Positions 8,843-17,720 of a DNA stretch of 64,000 nucleotides are shown here, in pieces. This stretch comes from Xylanimonas protaetiae. GTDB lineage: Bacteria > Actinomycetota > Actinomycetes > Actinomycetales > Cellulomonadaceae. The position numbers and the translations under genes are program-made. Where the stretch lies: contig NZ_CP035493.1 of the NCBI RefSeq assembly GCF_004135385.1, forward strand, positions 1,736,001-1,800,000, read 5' to 3'. The notes under the pieces are model-generated. The model worked only from the letters and a program-made list of their open reading frames with translations. It was not told the DNA's origin and ran no database searches. Each line of letters starts with the position of its first letter. Positions within the stretch are counted from its first letter, which is position 1.

Positions 8843-10503
8843 GCAGCAAGCGGGCACCGTCGGCGCCGCCGCACATCGACGGCTTCGAGTACGTCTCGGT
8901 CATCGGGTCGGGCGGCTTCTCCGACGTCTTCCTCTACCAGCAGCTGCGCCCGCGCCGTCGCGTCGCGGTCAAGGTGCTGCTCTCGGAGCGCAGCGCGAGC
9001 CAGGCGGCGGCGTTCGAGGCCGAGGCCGACCTCATGGCGACGCTGTCGAGCCACCCGTCGATCGTCACGATGTACGGGGCCGACATCGCCGCCGACGGCC
9101 GCCCGTACCTGGCCATGGAGTACTGCTCGCGCCCCAACCTGGGGTCGCGCTACCGCACCGAGCGCTTCTCCGTGGCGGAGGCCCTGCGCGTCACCATCCA
9201 GGTGGCGGGCGCCGTCGAGACGGCCCACCGCGCGGGGATCATCCACCGCGACATCAAGCCCGCGAACATCCTCGTCACGGAGTACGGGCACCCGGCGCTC
9301 ACGGACTTCGGCATCTCGTCCACGCTCGACGACGCGACGCGCGCCGAGGGCATGTCCATCCCGTGGTCGCCGCCCGAGGCGTTCCTCGACCCGCCGCGCA
9401 CCGGCGTCGCGACGGACGTGTGGGGCCTGGCCGCGACGCTGTACACGCTGCTCGCTGGACGCTCGCCGTTCGAGGTGCCGGGCGGGTCGAACTCGACGGC
9501 CGACCTGGTCGCGCGCATCGAGAGCGCCCGGCTCGCGCCCGTGGGCCGCTCCGACGTGCCCGTGTCGCTCGAACGCATCCTCGCCACCGCCCTGGCCAAG
9601 ACGGCGACGTCGCGGTACGCGACCGTGCTCGCGTTCGCCCGCGCGCTCCAGCACGTGCAGAACGAGCTCCGGCTCGGCGTCACGCCCGTCGACATCCTCG
9701 ACGACTCCGGCCAGGTCAAGGCCGACGACGAGGCCGACGAGGCCGACGACGAGCCCGGCACCCGCCTGCGCAGCGTCGTCGCGATCGAGGCGCAGGCGCC
9801 GCCGCTGCCCGCGCCCACCCGCCGGGGACCGAGCGGGTTCGCCCCGGGAGCCGGCCAGGTCCCAGCCGACCAGGTCCCAGCCGGCCAGGTCCCAGCCGGC
9901 CAGGTCCCAGCCGCGCAGACCGGAGCACCTCAGATCGGAGCCCCCGCCCGCCCGGTCGCGTCGTCGTACGTGCCGACGCTCGCTCCCGTGGTGGCGGGCT
10001 GGGACGCGCGCATCGAGGAGACCGTCCACCGCGACGCCGCACCGGAGACGGAGGCGCCGCCCGCACCCGAGGCAGCCCCGGCCCGCCGCCGGCCGGCCGT
10101 CGTCGGGGCCGTCGCGCTCGTCGCGGTGGCCGTCGTCGTCGGCGCGTCGCTGCTGCACGGCGAAGCCGATCCCACCACCCCCGCCGATGACACCCCGACG
10201 TCGCGGACGGTCCCGCAGGACAACCTCGGGACCCTCGTGCCACCCGTCGTCGGGCTGACCGCGGGCGCCCCGGACGGGCGCCGGCTCACGTTCACGTGGC
10301 AGGCGCCGGAGCAGGCGGCCGACGGCGACACGTTCGCCTGGCGGCAGCTGTCGCTCACCGGGGACGCGCCCTACCAGCCCGTCGACGGCTCGTCGGTCAC
10401 GGTCGAGGCGACCGCGCCGGGCCAGGTGTGCGTCGAGGTCGTCGTCGTGCGCGACGGGCGGTTCTCGTACGAGCCGCAGCAGGCGTGCGGGGACGTCCCG
10501 TGA
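8839..10503 (+). CDS. transmembrane Ser/Thr protein kinase
   Basis: Hanks-type kinase of 554 residues. Kinase core about residues 12-275: glycine loop GSGGFSDVFLY, catalytic Lys in VAVKVLL, HRDIKPANIL catalytic loop, DFG (TDFGIS) and SPPEAF. A juxtamembrane linker holds four QVPA(G/D)-type tandem repeats, then one transmembrane helix (about 417-437) and an extracellular C-terminus of about 115 residues resembling a fibronectin type III fold rather than PASTA repeats. Start GTG 8839 overlaps the FHA gene stop. Its substrates are probably the FHA-linked proteins and the secretion ATPase in this operon (inference). Confidence 0.95.
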   Translation: MSSKRAPSAPPHIDGFEYVSVIGSGGFSDVFLYQQLRPRRRVAVKVLLSERSASQAAAFEAEADLMATLSSHPSIVTMYGADIAADGRPYLAMEYCSRPNLGSRYRTERFSVAEALRVTIQVAGAVETAHRAGIIHRDIKPANILVTEYGHPALTDFGISSTLDDATRAEGMSIPWSPPEAFLDPPRTGVATDVWGLAATLYTLLAGRSPFEVPGGSNSTADLVARIESARLAPVGRSDVPVSLERILATALAKTATSRYATVLAFARALQHVQNELRLGVTPVDILDDSGQVKADDEADEADDEPGTRLRSVVAIEAQAPPLPAPTRRGPSGFAPGAGQVPADQVPAGQVPAGQVPAAQTGAPQIGAPARPVASSYVPTLAPVVAGWDARIEETVHRDAAPETEAPPAPEAAPARRRPAVVGAVALVAVAVVVGASLLHGEADPTTPADDTPTSRTVPQDNLGTLVPPVVGLTAGAPDGRRLTFTWQAPEQAADGDTFAWRQLSLTGDAPYQPVDGSSVTVEATAPGQVCVEVVVVRDGRFSYEPQQACGDVP

Positions 10504-11210
10504 CCGAGACGGACCTTCCGCGCCTCGCCGTCGAGTTCTGCGGCGAGTGGTTCCGGCCCGACCCGGCCGAGCCGTTCGACGTGGGCCGCGACGCCGACCT
10601 CGACGTCGACGACAACCCGTACCTGCACCGCCGGTTCCTGCGCTTCACGTTCGAGGCCGGCATGTGGTGGCTGTCGAACGTCGGCACGATGCTGTCGGCG
10701 ACGGTGAGCCAGGCGGGCGGCGGCGTGCAGTCGTGGCTCTCACCGGGCAACCGCCTGCCGCTCGTCGTGCCGACGACGTCGATCGTCTTCACCGCAGGCC
10801 CGACGACGTACGAGCTCAAGGTGCACCTCGAGGGCGCGCCCTACCAGACGGTGGGCCGCGACGACACGCCCGCCGGCGAGACGACGATCGGCGCCGCGGT
10901 CTTCACGGTGAGCCAGAAGCAGCTCATCCTCGCGCTCGCGGAGCCGATGCTGCGCCGCGAGGGGACGAGCCTCTCGGAGATCCCGTCGTCGGCCGCCGCG
11001 GCGCAGCGGCTGGGCTGGGCGGCCACCCGGTTCAACCGCAAGCTCGACAACGTGTGCGACAAGCTCGACCGCCTGGGCGTCAAGGGCCTGCGCGGCGGCC
11101 CGGGCGCGCTCGCCACCAACCGCCGCGCGCGGCTGGTCGAGTACGCGGTCACGTCCCGCATCGTCACGCTCGAGGACCTCCCGCTGCTCGACGTCGCCGA
11201 CGACGGCTGA
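10500..11210 (+). CDS. FHA-like / winged-helix-like protein
   Basis: Protein of 236 residues between the kinase and the secretion ATPase. The N-terminal half has an FHA-like beta-rich pattern (FDVGRDADLDVDDNPYLHR, then WWLSNVG instead of the usual STNG), so a divergent FHA fold is likely, with weakened phosphate-binding residues. The C-terminal half looks like a helix-turn-helix (AAAAQRLGWAATRFNRKLDN). Start GTG 10500 overlaps the kinase stop. Whether it binds DNA or only proteins cannot be decided from sequence. Confidence 0.72.
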   Translation: MTETDLPRLAVEFCGEWFRPDPAEPFDVGRDADLDVDDNPYLHRRFLRFTFEAGMWWLSNVGTMLSATVSQAGGGVQSWLSPGNRLPLVVPTTSIVFTAGPTTYELKVHLEGAPYQTVGRDDTPAGETTIGAAVFTVSQKQLILALAEPMLRREGTSLSEIPSSAAAAQRLGWAATRFNRKLDNVCDKLDRLGVKGLRGGPGALATNRRARLVEYAVTSRIVTLEDLPLLDVADDG

Positions 11211-11259
11211 CGAGCCCCGACCCCGCCCCACCCGACCGCCGAGCGCCCGAGGAAGCCCG

Positions 11260-14200
11260 TTGCGCATCAAGCTCACCCTGACCCGCCCCGACGTGAGCGT
11301 CGCTGACGTCGCCGTCACCGCCGACGCGACCGCCTCGGTGCAGGACGTCGCCGTCGCGCTGTTCGGCGGCGACCCGGTCCGCGCCGGCTCGCCCGTGCCC
11401 GACCGCCTCACGCTCCAGGTCGAGCCGTCAGCCGACGGCGGTCAGCCGCGCGTCCTGCCGCCGTCGAGCGACCTGGTCACCGCGGGCCTGCGCTCCGGCA
11501 CCGCCGTCTCGATCGTGCGCGTCTCGGAGCAGTTCGAGGCGCCCGGCCAGGCGCGCGGCGCGGCCGTCGCGGTGCTGCGCGTGCTCGGTGGGCCGGACGC
11601 CGGCAAGGAGTTCCCGCTGCCCGCCGGCACGAGCTACCTGGGCCGCGACCGCGGCATGGACGTGCGCCTGGAGGACCCGCTCGTGTCCAAGCGGCATGCG
11701 CGCATCACGGTGGGCGACGCGGTCGAGGTCTGGGACCTCGGCTCCGCCAACGGCCTGACGATGGGCGGCGCGCGCATGACGCGGGCCGTCGTCACGTCGT
11801 CCGACGTCGTCGGCGCGGGGGACACGACGTTCGCCGTGGTGGCCCTGCACCGCAGCACGAGCATCGCGCCCACCAGCCCCGTCGTGGAGCTCAACCGGTC
11901 GCCGCGCGTGGTGGCCCGGTTCCCGGAGCGCACGCTGCGCGCGCCGAAGCCGCCCCAGCCCATGCAGGCGATGCACCTGCCGTGGCTCGCGATGGTCGCC
12001 CCCCTCATCCTGGGCGGGGTCCTGTTCGCGATCACGCGCAGCGTCACCTCGGTCGTCTTCATGGCGCTGAGCCCCGTGCTCATGGTCGCGATGTACGCGG
12101 ACACGCTCATCACCGAGAAGCGCCGCTTCCGCACGGAGTCCGAGGCGTTCCGGGCGTCCGCCGACGCGCTGTCCGAGACGATCGCACGCACGCACGCCGT
12201 CGAGCGGGCCGTGCGGCTCGCCGAGGCGCCGTCGGTCGCCGAGGCGCTGGACGCCGTGCGCCGCCTGGGCGGCCTCATGTGGACGCACCGCCCCGAGCAC
12301 CCCGCGTTCCTCACGGTCCGCACGGGCCTGGGCGCGGCCCCGTCGCGCACCACGGTCGAGGGCCCCGCCGAGAACGACACGCTGCCCGAGTTCTGGCGCC
12401 GCATCGACCAGCTGCAGGCGCAGGCCGCCACGATCACGGACGTCCCCGTCGTCGCGCGCCTGCGCGTCGCAGGCGGCTTCGGCATCGCCGGGCCCGACGC
12501 CGCCGCCGACGCCGTGGGCCGCGCGGCCCTGCTCCAGCTCGTCGCGCTGCACTCGCCCGCCGAGCTCGTCGTCGCGGCCGTCACCTCCCCGCGCTCGCGC
12601 ACCAGCTGGGAGTGGCTCGAGTGGGCGCCCCACACCGGCTCCCCGCACAGCCCGCTCGGCTCGTCGCACCACCTCGCCGACAACCCGGGGACGGCCCTCG
12701 CGCTGCTCGCGCGCCTCGAGGACCTCGTCCAGGCCCGCGGCGCGAGCCTCGAGGAGCGGGCGGCGCCGCGCGGCCCGGTCGACGAGGACAAGCCCGCCGA
12801 CCTGCCCGCGCCCGTGCTGCCCAGCGTCGTCGTCCTGGTCGAGGACGACGCCCCCGTGGACCGGGCCCGCCTGACCCGCCTGGCCGAGCGCGGCCCCGAC
12901 GCCGGGGTCCACGTGCTGTGGGTCGCCCCCACCGTCGAGCAGCTGCCCGCGTGCTGCCGCACCTTCGTGCTCGTCCAGGACGCCGCGACGGGCACCACGG
13001 GCGAGGTCCGCGAGGGCCGCCTCACCTACCCCGTCGTGTGCGAGACCGTCGACCTGCCCACCGCGCACGAGGTCGCCCGGCTCATGGCCCCCGTCATCGA
13101 CGTCGGCGCCCCGGTCGAGGACGACTCCGACCTGCCCCGGTCCGTGTCCTACCTGGCGCTCACGGGCACCGCGCTGCGCGACGAGGCCGCGTCCGTCGTC
13201 GAGCGCTGGAAGGAGAACGGGTCGCTCACGCCCCGCGACGGCACGCCGCCGCAGCGCCGCAGGACGGCCACGGACCTGCGCGCGCTCGTGGGCCACAACG
13301 GCGTCGAGCCGTTCCACCTGGACCTGCGCACGCAGGGCCCGCACGCGCTCGTCGGCGGCACCACCGGCGCGGGCAAGTCGGAGTTCCTCCAGTCGTGGGT
13401 GCTCGGCATGGCCGCCGCGCACAGCCCCGACCGGGTCACGTTCCTGCTCGTCGACTACAAGGGCGGCGCCGCGTTCGCCGACTGCGTGCACCTGCCGCAC
13501 ACGGTCGGCCTCGTGACCGACCTCTCGCCGCACCTGGTGCGCCGGGCGCTGACGTCGCTGCGCGCCGAGCTGCGGTACCGCGAGCACCTGCTGAACCGGA
13601 AGAAGGCCAAGGACCTCGCCTCGCTCGAGCGCACGGGCGACCCCGAGGCGCCGCCGAGCCTCGTCATCGTCGTCGACGAGTTCGCCGCCCTGGCGGGCGA
13701 GGTGCCCGAGTTCGTGGACGGCGTCGTCGACGTCGCGCAGCGCGGGCGCTCGCTGGGCCTGCACCTCATCCTGGCCACGCAGCGCCCCGCGGGCGTCATC
13801 AAGGACAACCTGCGTGCCAACACCAACCTGCGCATCGCGCTGCGCATGGCCGACGAGTCCGACTCCGCCGACGTGCTGGGCCTGCCGATGGCCGCCCACT
13901 TCGACCCGTCGATCCCGGGCCGCGGCGCCGCCAAGACGGGCCCCGGCCGCGTCACCCCGTTCCAGACGGGGTACGCGGGCGGCTGGACCCTCGACCGGCC
14001 CGACCGGCCGCGCGTCGACGTCGAGGAGATGAGCTTTGGCACCAACGCGCGCTGGGACGTGCCCGCGGGCGACGTCGAGGAGGTCCGCGACCCGGGCCCC
14101 AACGACATCGCGCGCGTCGTCGCCACCGTCTCGCAGGCCGCCCGCTCGGCGGGCGTGCCCGAGCCGCGCCGGCCGTGGCTCGACGAGCTCGCTCCCACGT

Positions 14201-15696
14201 ACGACCTGGCGCTGCTGCCCAACCCGCGCACCGACGACCAGCTGCTCCTGGGCGTCCTGGACGACCCACGCTCGCAGGCCCAGCCGACGTACTTCTACGA
14301 GCCGGACCGCGACGGCAACCTCGCCGTGTTCGGCACGGGCGGCTCGGGCAAGTCGACGACGCTGCGCACGATCGCCGTCTCGGCGGCGATCACGGCCCGC
14401 GGCGGGCCCGTCCACGTGTACGCGCTGGACTTCGGCGCGAACGGCCTGCGGATGCTCGAGGAGCTCCCGCACGTCGGCGCGGTCGTCTCGGGCGACGACG
14501 AGGAGATGGTCGGGCGCGTGCTGCGCCTGATCTCGGACGTCGTCGAGGAGCGGTCCGCGCGGTACGCGGCCGTGCGGGCCGACAGCATCGGCGCGTACCG
14601 GCGCCTCGCGGACGCGCCGGACGAGCCCCGCATCCTGCTGCTCGTCGACGGCGTCGGGCCGTTCCGCGAGGCGTACGAGTGGGGCCCCGCGTGGGGCCAG
14701 CTCACGCAGGTCGCCACGGACGGCCGCCAGGTGGGCGTGCACCTCGTCGTCGCGGGAGACCGCGCGTCGGCCGTGCCGGCGTCGCTCGGCTCGACCATCC
14801 AGAAGCGCCTCGTGCACCGCCTCGCCACCACGGACGAGTACGCCTCCCTCGGCGAGCCCGCGGACGTCCTGGGCGTCACGTCGCCGCCCGGGCGCGCCGT
14901 CGTCGACGGCGACGAGCTGCAGGTGGCCGTGCTGGGCGGCGACGCGAACGTCGCGCTCCAGGCCCGGGCCGCGACGAGCCTGCGCCAGACGATGGAGCGC
15001 CTGGGCGTGCGGCCCGCTCCCGGCCTGCGCCGCCTGCCCGACGCGTTCGCGCTCGACGACCTCCCGCCCACGGCGGGCGGCGGCGCCGCGTTCGCGCTCG
15101 ACGACCTCGACGTCGCCCCGGTGGGCCTGCCGCGGCGCGGCACGCTCCTGCTCGCCGGCCCCCCGGCGTCGGGCAGGACGACGGCGCTGGCCACCATGGC
15201 CCGGGCCCTCGCGCGCGCGGGGCGCGGCCCGCTCGTCCACGTCGCGCTGCGGCGCACGCCGCTCGCGGGGCTCGGCGCCTGGGACCGCAGCGCGTACGGC
15301 GAGGACGACGTCGCCGACCTGGTGCGCGACCTGCGCTCCGACGTCGAGGCGGGCACGTACGCGCCGGGCACGCTCACGGTGCTCGTCGAGGGCCTGACGG
15401 ACTTCACGGACTCGGCCGCCGAGGGGCCGCTCGACCGGTTCGTGCGGGCCGCGGTGCGCGCGGACCTGCTCGTCGTCGGGGAGGCGGAGACGTCGACGTG
15501 GGGGCAGTCGTGGACGCTCGCGCAGCCCTTCAAGGCGGGGCGCGCGGGCCTGCTGCTGGTCCCCGGGGAGCTCGACGGCGACGCGCTGCTCAACACGGGC
15601 CTCGGACGCCTCCGGCGCGCCGACCTCCCGCCCGGGCGCGGCTTCCTCGTGGCGGGCGGGCGGCCGCGCAAGGTGCAGGTGGCCCTGCCCGAATAG
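11260..15696 (+). CDS. FtsK/SpoIIIE-type T7SS ATPase (EccC/EssC-like)
   Basis: Motor ATPase of a type VII secretion system, 1478 residues. Domains in order: ubiquitin-like domain (1-85, as in EccD/YukD), FHA domain (about 105-195; YLGRDRGMDVRL, SKRHARI, GSANGL), two transmembrane helices (about 243-285), then three FtsK/SpoIIIE modules. Module 1 has an intact P-loop (GGTTGAGKSE, near residue 704) with DYKGGAAF and VDEFAAL; module 2 has GTGGSGKST near 1028; module 3 has GPPASGRTT, Lys replaced by Arg, so probably non-hydrolytic. The FHA fusion is typical of Firmicutes EssC, not of mycobacterial EccC. Start TTG 11260 with GAGGAAG upstream, 49 bases after the previous gene. Confidence 0.93.
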   Translation: MRIKLTLTRPDVSVADVAVTADATASVQDVAVALFGGDPVRAGSPVPDRLTLQVEPSADGGQPRVLPPSSDLVTAGLRSGTAVSIVRVSEQFEAPGQARGAAVAVLRVLGGPDAGKEFPLPAGTSYLGRDRGMDVRLEDPLVSKRHARITVGDAVEVWDLGSANGLTMGGARMTRAVVTSSDVVGAGDTTFAVVALHRSTSIAPTSPVVELNRSPRVVARFPERTLRAPKPPQPMQAMHLPWLAMVAPLILGGVLFAITRSVTSVVFMALSPVLMVAMYADTLITEKRRFRTESEAFRASADALSETIARTHAVERAVRLAEAPSVAEALDAVRRLGGLMWTHRPEHPAFLTVRTGLGAAPSRTTVEGPAENDTLPEFWRRIDQLQAQAATITDVPVVARLRVAGGFGIAGPDAAADAVGRAALLQLVALHSPAELVVAAVTSPRSRTSWEWLEWAPHTGSPHSPLGSSHHLADNPGTALALLARLEDLVQARGASLEERAAPRGPVDEDKPADLPAPVLPSVVVLVEDDAPVDRARLTRLAERGPDAGVHVLWVAPTVEQLPACCRTFVLVQDAATGTTGEVREGRLTYPVVCETVDLPTAHEVARLMAPVIDVGAPVEDDSDLPRSVSYLALTGTALRDEAASVVERWKENGSLTPRDGTPPQRRRTATDLRALVGHNGVEPFHLDLRTQGPHALVGGTTGAGKSEFLQSWVLGMAAAHSPDRVTFLLVDYKGGAAFADCVHLPHTVGLVTDLSPHLVRRALTSLRAELRYREHLLNRKKAKDLASLERTGDPEAPPSLVIVVDEFAALAGEVPEFVDGVVDVAQRGRSLGLHLILATQRPAGVIKDNLRANTNLRIALRMADESDSADVLGLPMAAHFDPSIPGRGAAKTGPGRVTPFQTGYAGGWTLDRPDRPRVDVEEMSFGTNARWDVPAGDVEEVRDPGPNDIARVVATVSQAARSAGVPEPRRPWLDELAPTYDLALLPNPRTDDQLLLGVLDDPRSQAQPTYFYEPDRDGNLAVFGTGGSGKSTTLRTIAVSAAITARGGPVHVYALDFGANGLRMLEELPHVGAVVSGDDEEMVGRVLRLISDVVEERSARYAAVRADSIGAYRRLADAPDEPRILLLVDGVGPFREAYEWGPAWGQLTQVATDGRQVGVHLVVAGDRASAVPASLGSTIQKRLVHRLATTDEYASLGEPADVLGVTSPPGRAVVDGDELQVAVLGGDANVALQARAATSLRQTMERLGVRPAPGLRRLPDAFALDDLPPTAGGGAAFALDDLDVAPVGLPRRGTLLLAGPPASGRTTALATMARALARAGRGPLVHVALRRTPLAGLGAWDRSAYGEDDVADLVRDLRSDVEAGTYAPGTLTVLVEGLTDFTDSAAEGPLDRFVRAAVRADLLVVGEAETSTWGQSWTLAQPFKAGRAGLLLVPGELDGDALLNTGLGRLRRADLPPGRGFLVAGGRPRKVQVALPE

Positions 15697-15708
15697 TGCC
15701 TTTTCCGA

Positions 15709-15754
15709 GATGGGGAGTGCTCCCCATCGACCGGGCGGCAACCCCTCTGGTTGC
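15709..15754 (+). promoter_or_regulatory. two adjacent inverted repeats upstream of the WXG100 pair
   Basis: In the 118-base gap before the first WXG100 gene lie a perfect palindromic element (GATGGGGAG-TG-CTCCCCATC, 15709-15728) and, ten bases on, a second stem (GCAACC-CCTCT-GGTTGC, 15738-15754). Neither is followed by a T tract, so operator sites or an mRNA-stabilising leader are more likely than a terminator. This is the first real break in the coupled operon and a sensible place for separate control of secreted substrates. Confidence 0.45.
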
Positions 15755-15814
15755 ATGTCCGCAGCACGGCCGACAGGTGCCCGCAGGGGGCACCGGGAAC
15801 GAGAGGAGACGCCG

Positions 15815-16081
15815 GTGAGCGGCTACCTGGGCATGAACCCGGAGGACATGAAGCAGCTCGTGGCGCTGCTGAACAGCAAGGCCAAGCGGATCGAGGAGAT
15901 CCAGGCCCACCTGTCGAGCCTGGTCCGCTCGACGACGTGGGACGGCCCGGACGCCGAGCGCTTCAAGAGCGACTGGGACTCGGACCACGCGAAGAAGCTG
16001 CAGCGTGTCGCGCACGCGCTCGAGGAGATCGCCCGGTCGGCGCACCGCGAGCTCACCCAGCAGACGCAGACGTCGCACTGA
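15815..16081 (+). CDS. WXG100 protein (Esx-like) 1
   Basis: Small secreted helical-hairpin protein of 88 residues in the WXG100 family. The W-x-G turn is TTWDGPDAERF near residue 42, with an alpha-helix on each side; no signal peptide, as expected for T7SS substrates. Start GTG 15815 with GAGAGGAGAC upstream. It is followed 42 bases later by a second family member, and the two likely form a heterodimer exported by the ATPase just upstream. Confidence 0.93.
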   Translation: MSGYLGMNPEDMKQLVALLNSKAKRIEEIQAHLSSLVRSTTWDGPDAERFKSDWDSDHAKKLQRVAHALEEIARSAHRELTQQTQTSH

Positions 16082-16123
16082 CCGACGCCGCCCGACACGT
16101 ACCGACCACCGAAGGAGACAGCG

Positions 16124-16390
16124 ATGAGCAACAAGCTCGGCATGATCACGACCGAGGTCCGGGCGCTGGCGAGGAGCCTGCAGACGGACGCCGACGAGCT
16201 CACGACGATCAGCCAGAAGATCACCCAGCAGCTGCACGGCGTGTTCTGGAAGGGCGCCGACGCGGAGCGCTTCCGCGGCGAGTGGGAGCAGACGCACCGC
16301 GCCGCCCTCAAGCAGGTCGCCGCCGCGCTCCAGGACTTCGGCCACCTGGCGAAGACCAACGCGGACGACCAGGACAAGACGTCCCACTGA
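16124..16390 (+). CDS. WXG100 protein (Esx-like) 2
   Basis: Second WXG100 protein, also 88 residues, with the turn FWKGADAERF near residue 43 and a C-terminus (DQDKTSH) that, like the first one, ends in SH. A strong Shine-Dalgarno sequence (GAAGGAGA) precedes ATG 16124. Probable dimer partner of the preceding protein and substrate or structural element of the T7SS. Confidence 0.93.
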   Translation: MSNKLGMITTEVRALARSLQTDADELTTISQKITQQLHGVFWKGADAERFRGEWEQTHRAALKQVAAALQDFGHLAKTNADDQDKTSH

Positions 16391-16430
16391 CCCGTCCTGT
16401 CCCGTCCCGTCCGCGACCCCGCGGACCGCG

Positions 16431-16472
16431 GCACCGCGGGTGCGGGGCGCAGGGGCCCCGCACCCGCGGTGC
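16431..16472 (+). terminator. strong hairpin after the WXG100 pair
   Basis: A perfect 18-base-pair stem (16431-16448 with 16455-16472) with a 6-base loop lies between the WXG100 pair and the next gene. It has no T tract. It could attenuate read-through or protect the 3' end of the WXG100 message, letting the two small proteins be made in excess of the downstream genes. Confidence 0.6.
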
Positions 16473-16504
16473 GGCGACGACGACACGGATCTCGGAGGGG
16501 ATCG

Positions 16505-17656
16505 ATGACCACCAGGCTCGGGGCGGACCCCGCCGAGCTGCGCCGGCTCGCGGCGGCGATCGAGCGCGCGGGCGAGGGGCTCGAGGACGACGCGCGCGGC
16601 GTCGGCCGGCGCATCGCGGCGTCGGGCTGGGACGGCGCGGACGCCGCCCGGTACCGCAGCGCGTGGGACACCGCGCACCGCCCCGCGCTCCTGTCCGTCG
16701 CGAAGGCGTTCGCCGACGCCGCCCGGCAGCTGCGCGACGAGGCGACCGCGCAGGAGAAGGCCAGCGGCGTGGACGGCGGCACGGCGGGCGGTGCCGACGA
16801 GCCGCCCGGCTCCGGCACGGGCGGGTTCGACGGCGACACCGTCCTGCCCCGCCCGGAGAGCTCTGACCAGGACGGCGACGGCGTCACGGACGACGTCGAC
16901 CCGGACAAGGACGGCGACGGCGTCACCGACACGGACGACACGGACCACGACGGCGTCCCCGACTTCCGCGACGAGGACGACGACGGCGACGGCCAGCCGG
17001 ACCGGATCGACGACAAGATCGACGTCGGCGTCACGCTCGGCGAGGTCGAGGGCTCCTGGCAGTTCCTCGGCGACCAGGGCTCGGCGAGCACCACGTTCGC
17101 CGGCGGGCTCGGCGCAGCGGAGGCGAGCGGCTGGTACGGGGGCCGCGTGGACGGCGAGGCCTCCGCCGGCGTGGACGAGGAGGGCAACCTCGTCGCCGAG
17201 GGCAGCGTCGAGGTCGCCGTCGGCGCGGGCGGCGAGGCGTCGGCCTCGGTCGGCAACGACTACGCCGCCGTGGCGGGCACGGCCGCGGCGTTCGTCGGGG
17301 CGCGCGCCACGGCCGACGGCACCCTCACGGTGGGCCCGGACGGCGTCGGCATGGAGGCGGGCGTCGAGGCGTTCGCCGGGGCCGAGGCGTCAGCGGAGGC
17401 CTCGGCGACGGTCCTGGGCGTGACCGGCGGGGCCGAGGTCTCCGGGTACGCCGGCGTCGGCGTGAAGGCGAGCGCCGACCTCGCGCTCGGCTGGGACAAG
17501 ACGGAGCTCGACGTCGAGCTCGGCGCGGCGCTCGGGCTCGGCGGCGGGATCTCGTTCTCCGTCGACTTCTCGCCCAAGGACACCGTCGCGGCGATCGAGG
17601 GCCTCGCCGACGACCTCGGCGACCTCCTGCCGGACCTCGACCTGACGCCGTGGTGA
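16505..17656 (+). CDS. WXG100-domain protein with Asp-rich Ca2+-type repeats (candidate T7SS substrate)
   Basis: Protein of 383 residues. Residues 1-85 are a WXG100-like domain (ASGWDGADAARYRSAW). Residues about 118-162 are a run of thrombospondin-type-3-like calcium repeats (DQDGDGVTDDVD, DKDGDGVTDTDD, DHDGVPDFRDE, DGDGQPD). The C-terminal 215 residues are Ala/Gly-rich with periodic acidic segments, without Cys, ending LLPDLDLTPW, and match no family I know. There is no signal peptide. The layout resembles WXG/LXG-type effector proteins carrying a C-terminal payload, but no toxin motif is evident and no immunity gene is obvious. ATG 16505, weak GGAGGGG ribosome site. Confidence 0.75.
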   Translation: MTTRLGADPAELRRLAAAIERAGEGLEDDARGVGRRIAASGWDGADAARYRSAWDTAHRPALLSVAKAFADAARQLRDEATAQEKASGVDGGTAGGADEPPGSGTGGFDGDTVLPRPESSDQDGDGVTDDVDPDKDGDGVTDTDDTDHDGVPDFRDEDDDGDGQPDRIDDKIDVGVTLGEVEGSWQFLGDQGSASTTFAGGLGAAEASGWYGGRVDGEASAGVDEEGNLVAEGSVEVAVGAGGEASASVGNDYAAVAGTAAAFVGARATADGTLTVGPDGVGMEAGVEAFAGAEASAEASATVLGVTGGAEVSGYAGVGVKASADLALGWDKTELDVELGAALGLGGGISFSVDFSPKDTVAAIEGLADDLGDLLPDLDLTPW

Positions 17657-17669
17657 TCGGCGCTACCGT

Positions 17670-17696
17670 GTGCCGTCCGGCGCGCCGGACCGGCAC
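17670..17696. repeat. GC-rich palindrome between genes
   Basis: The 64-base gap contains a long palindrome centred on GTCCGGCG/CGCCGGAC with flanking GTGCC/GGCAC arms. It may be a weak terminator or promoter-proximal structure for the LpqN-like gene; a CTACCGT element resembling an actinobacterial -10 box sits at its left edge. Confidence 0.35.
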
Positions 17697-17720
17697 GGAA
17701 CCACTGGAAGGACAGCACGC

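Noticed and set aside
9855-9915. Tandem 15-base repeats
   Set aside because: In-frame QVPAG repeats of the kinase linker, not a mobile or regulatory array.
11428-15756. 1442-codon open frame on the minus strand
   Set aside because: Antisense shadow of the FtsK/EccC gene; composition is typical of noncoding frames in GC-rich DNA.
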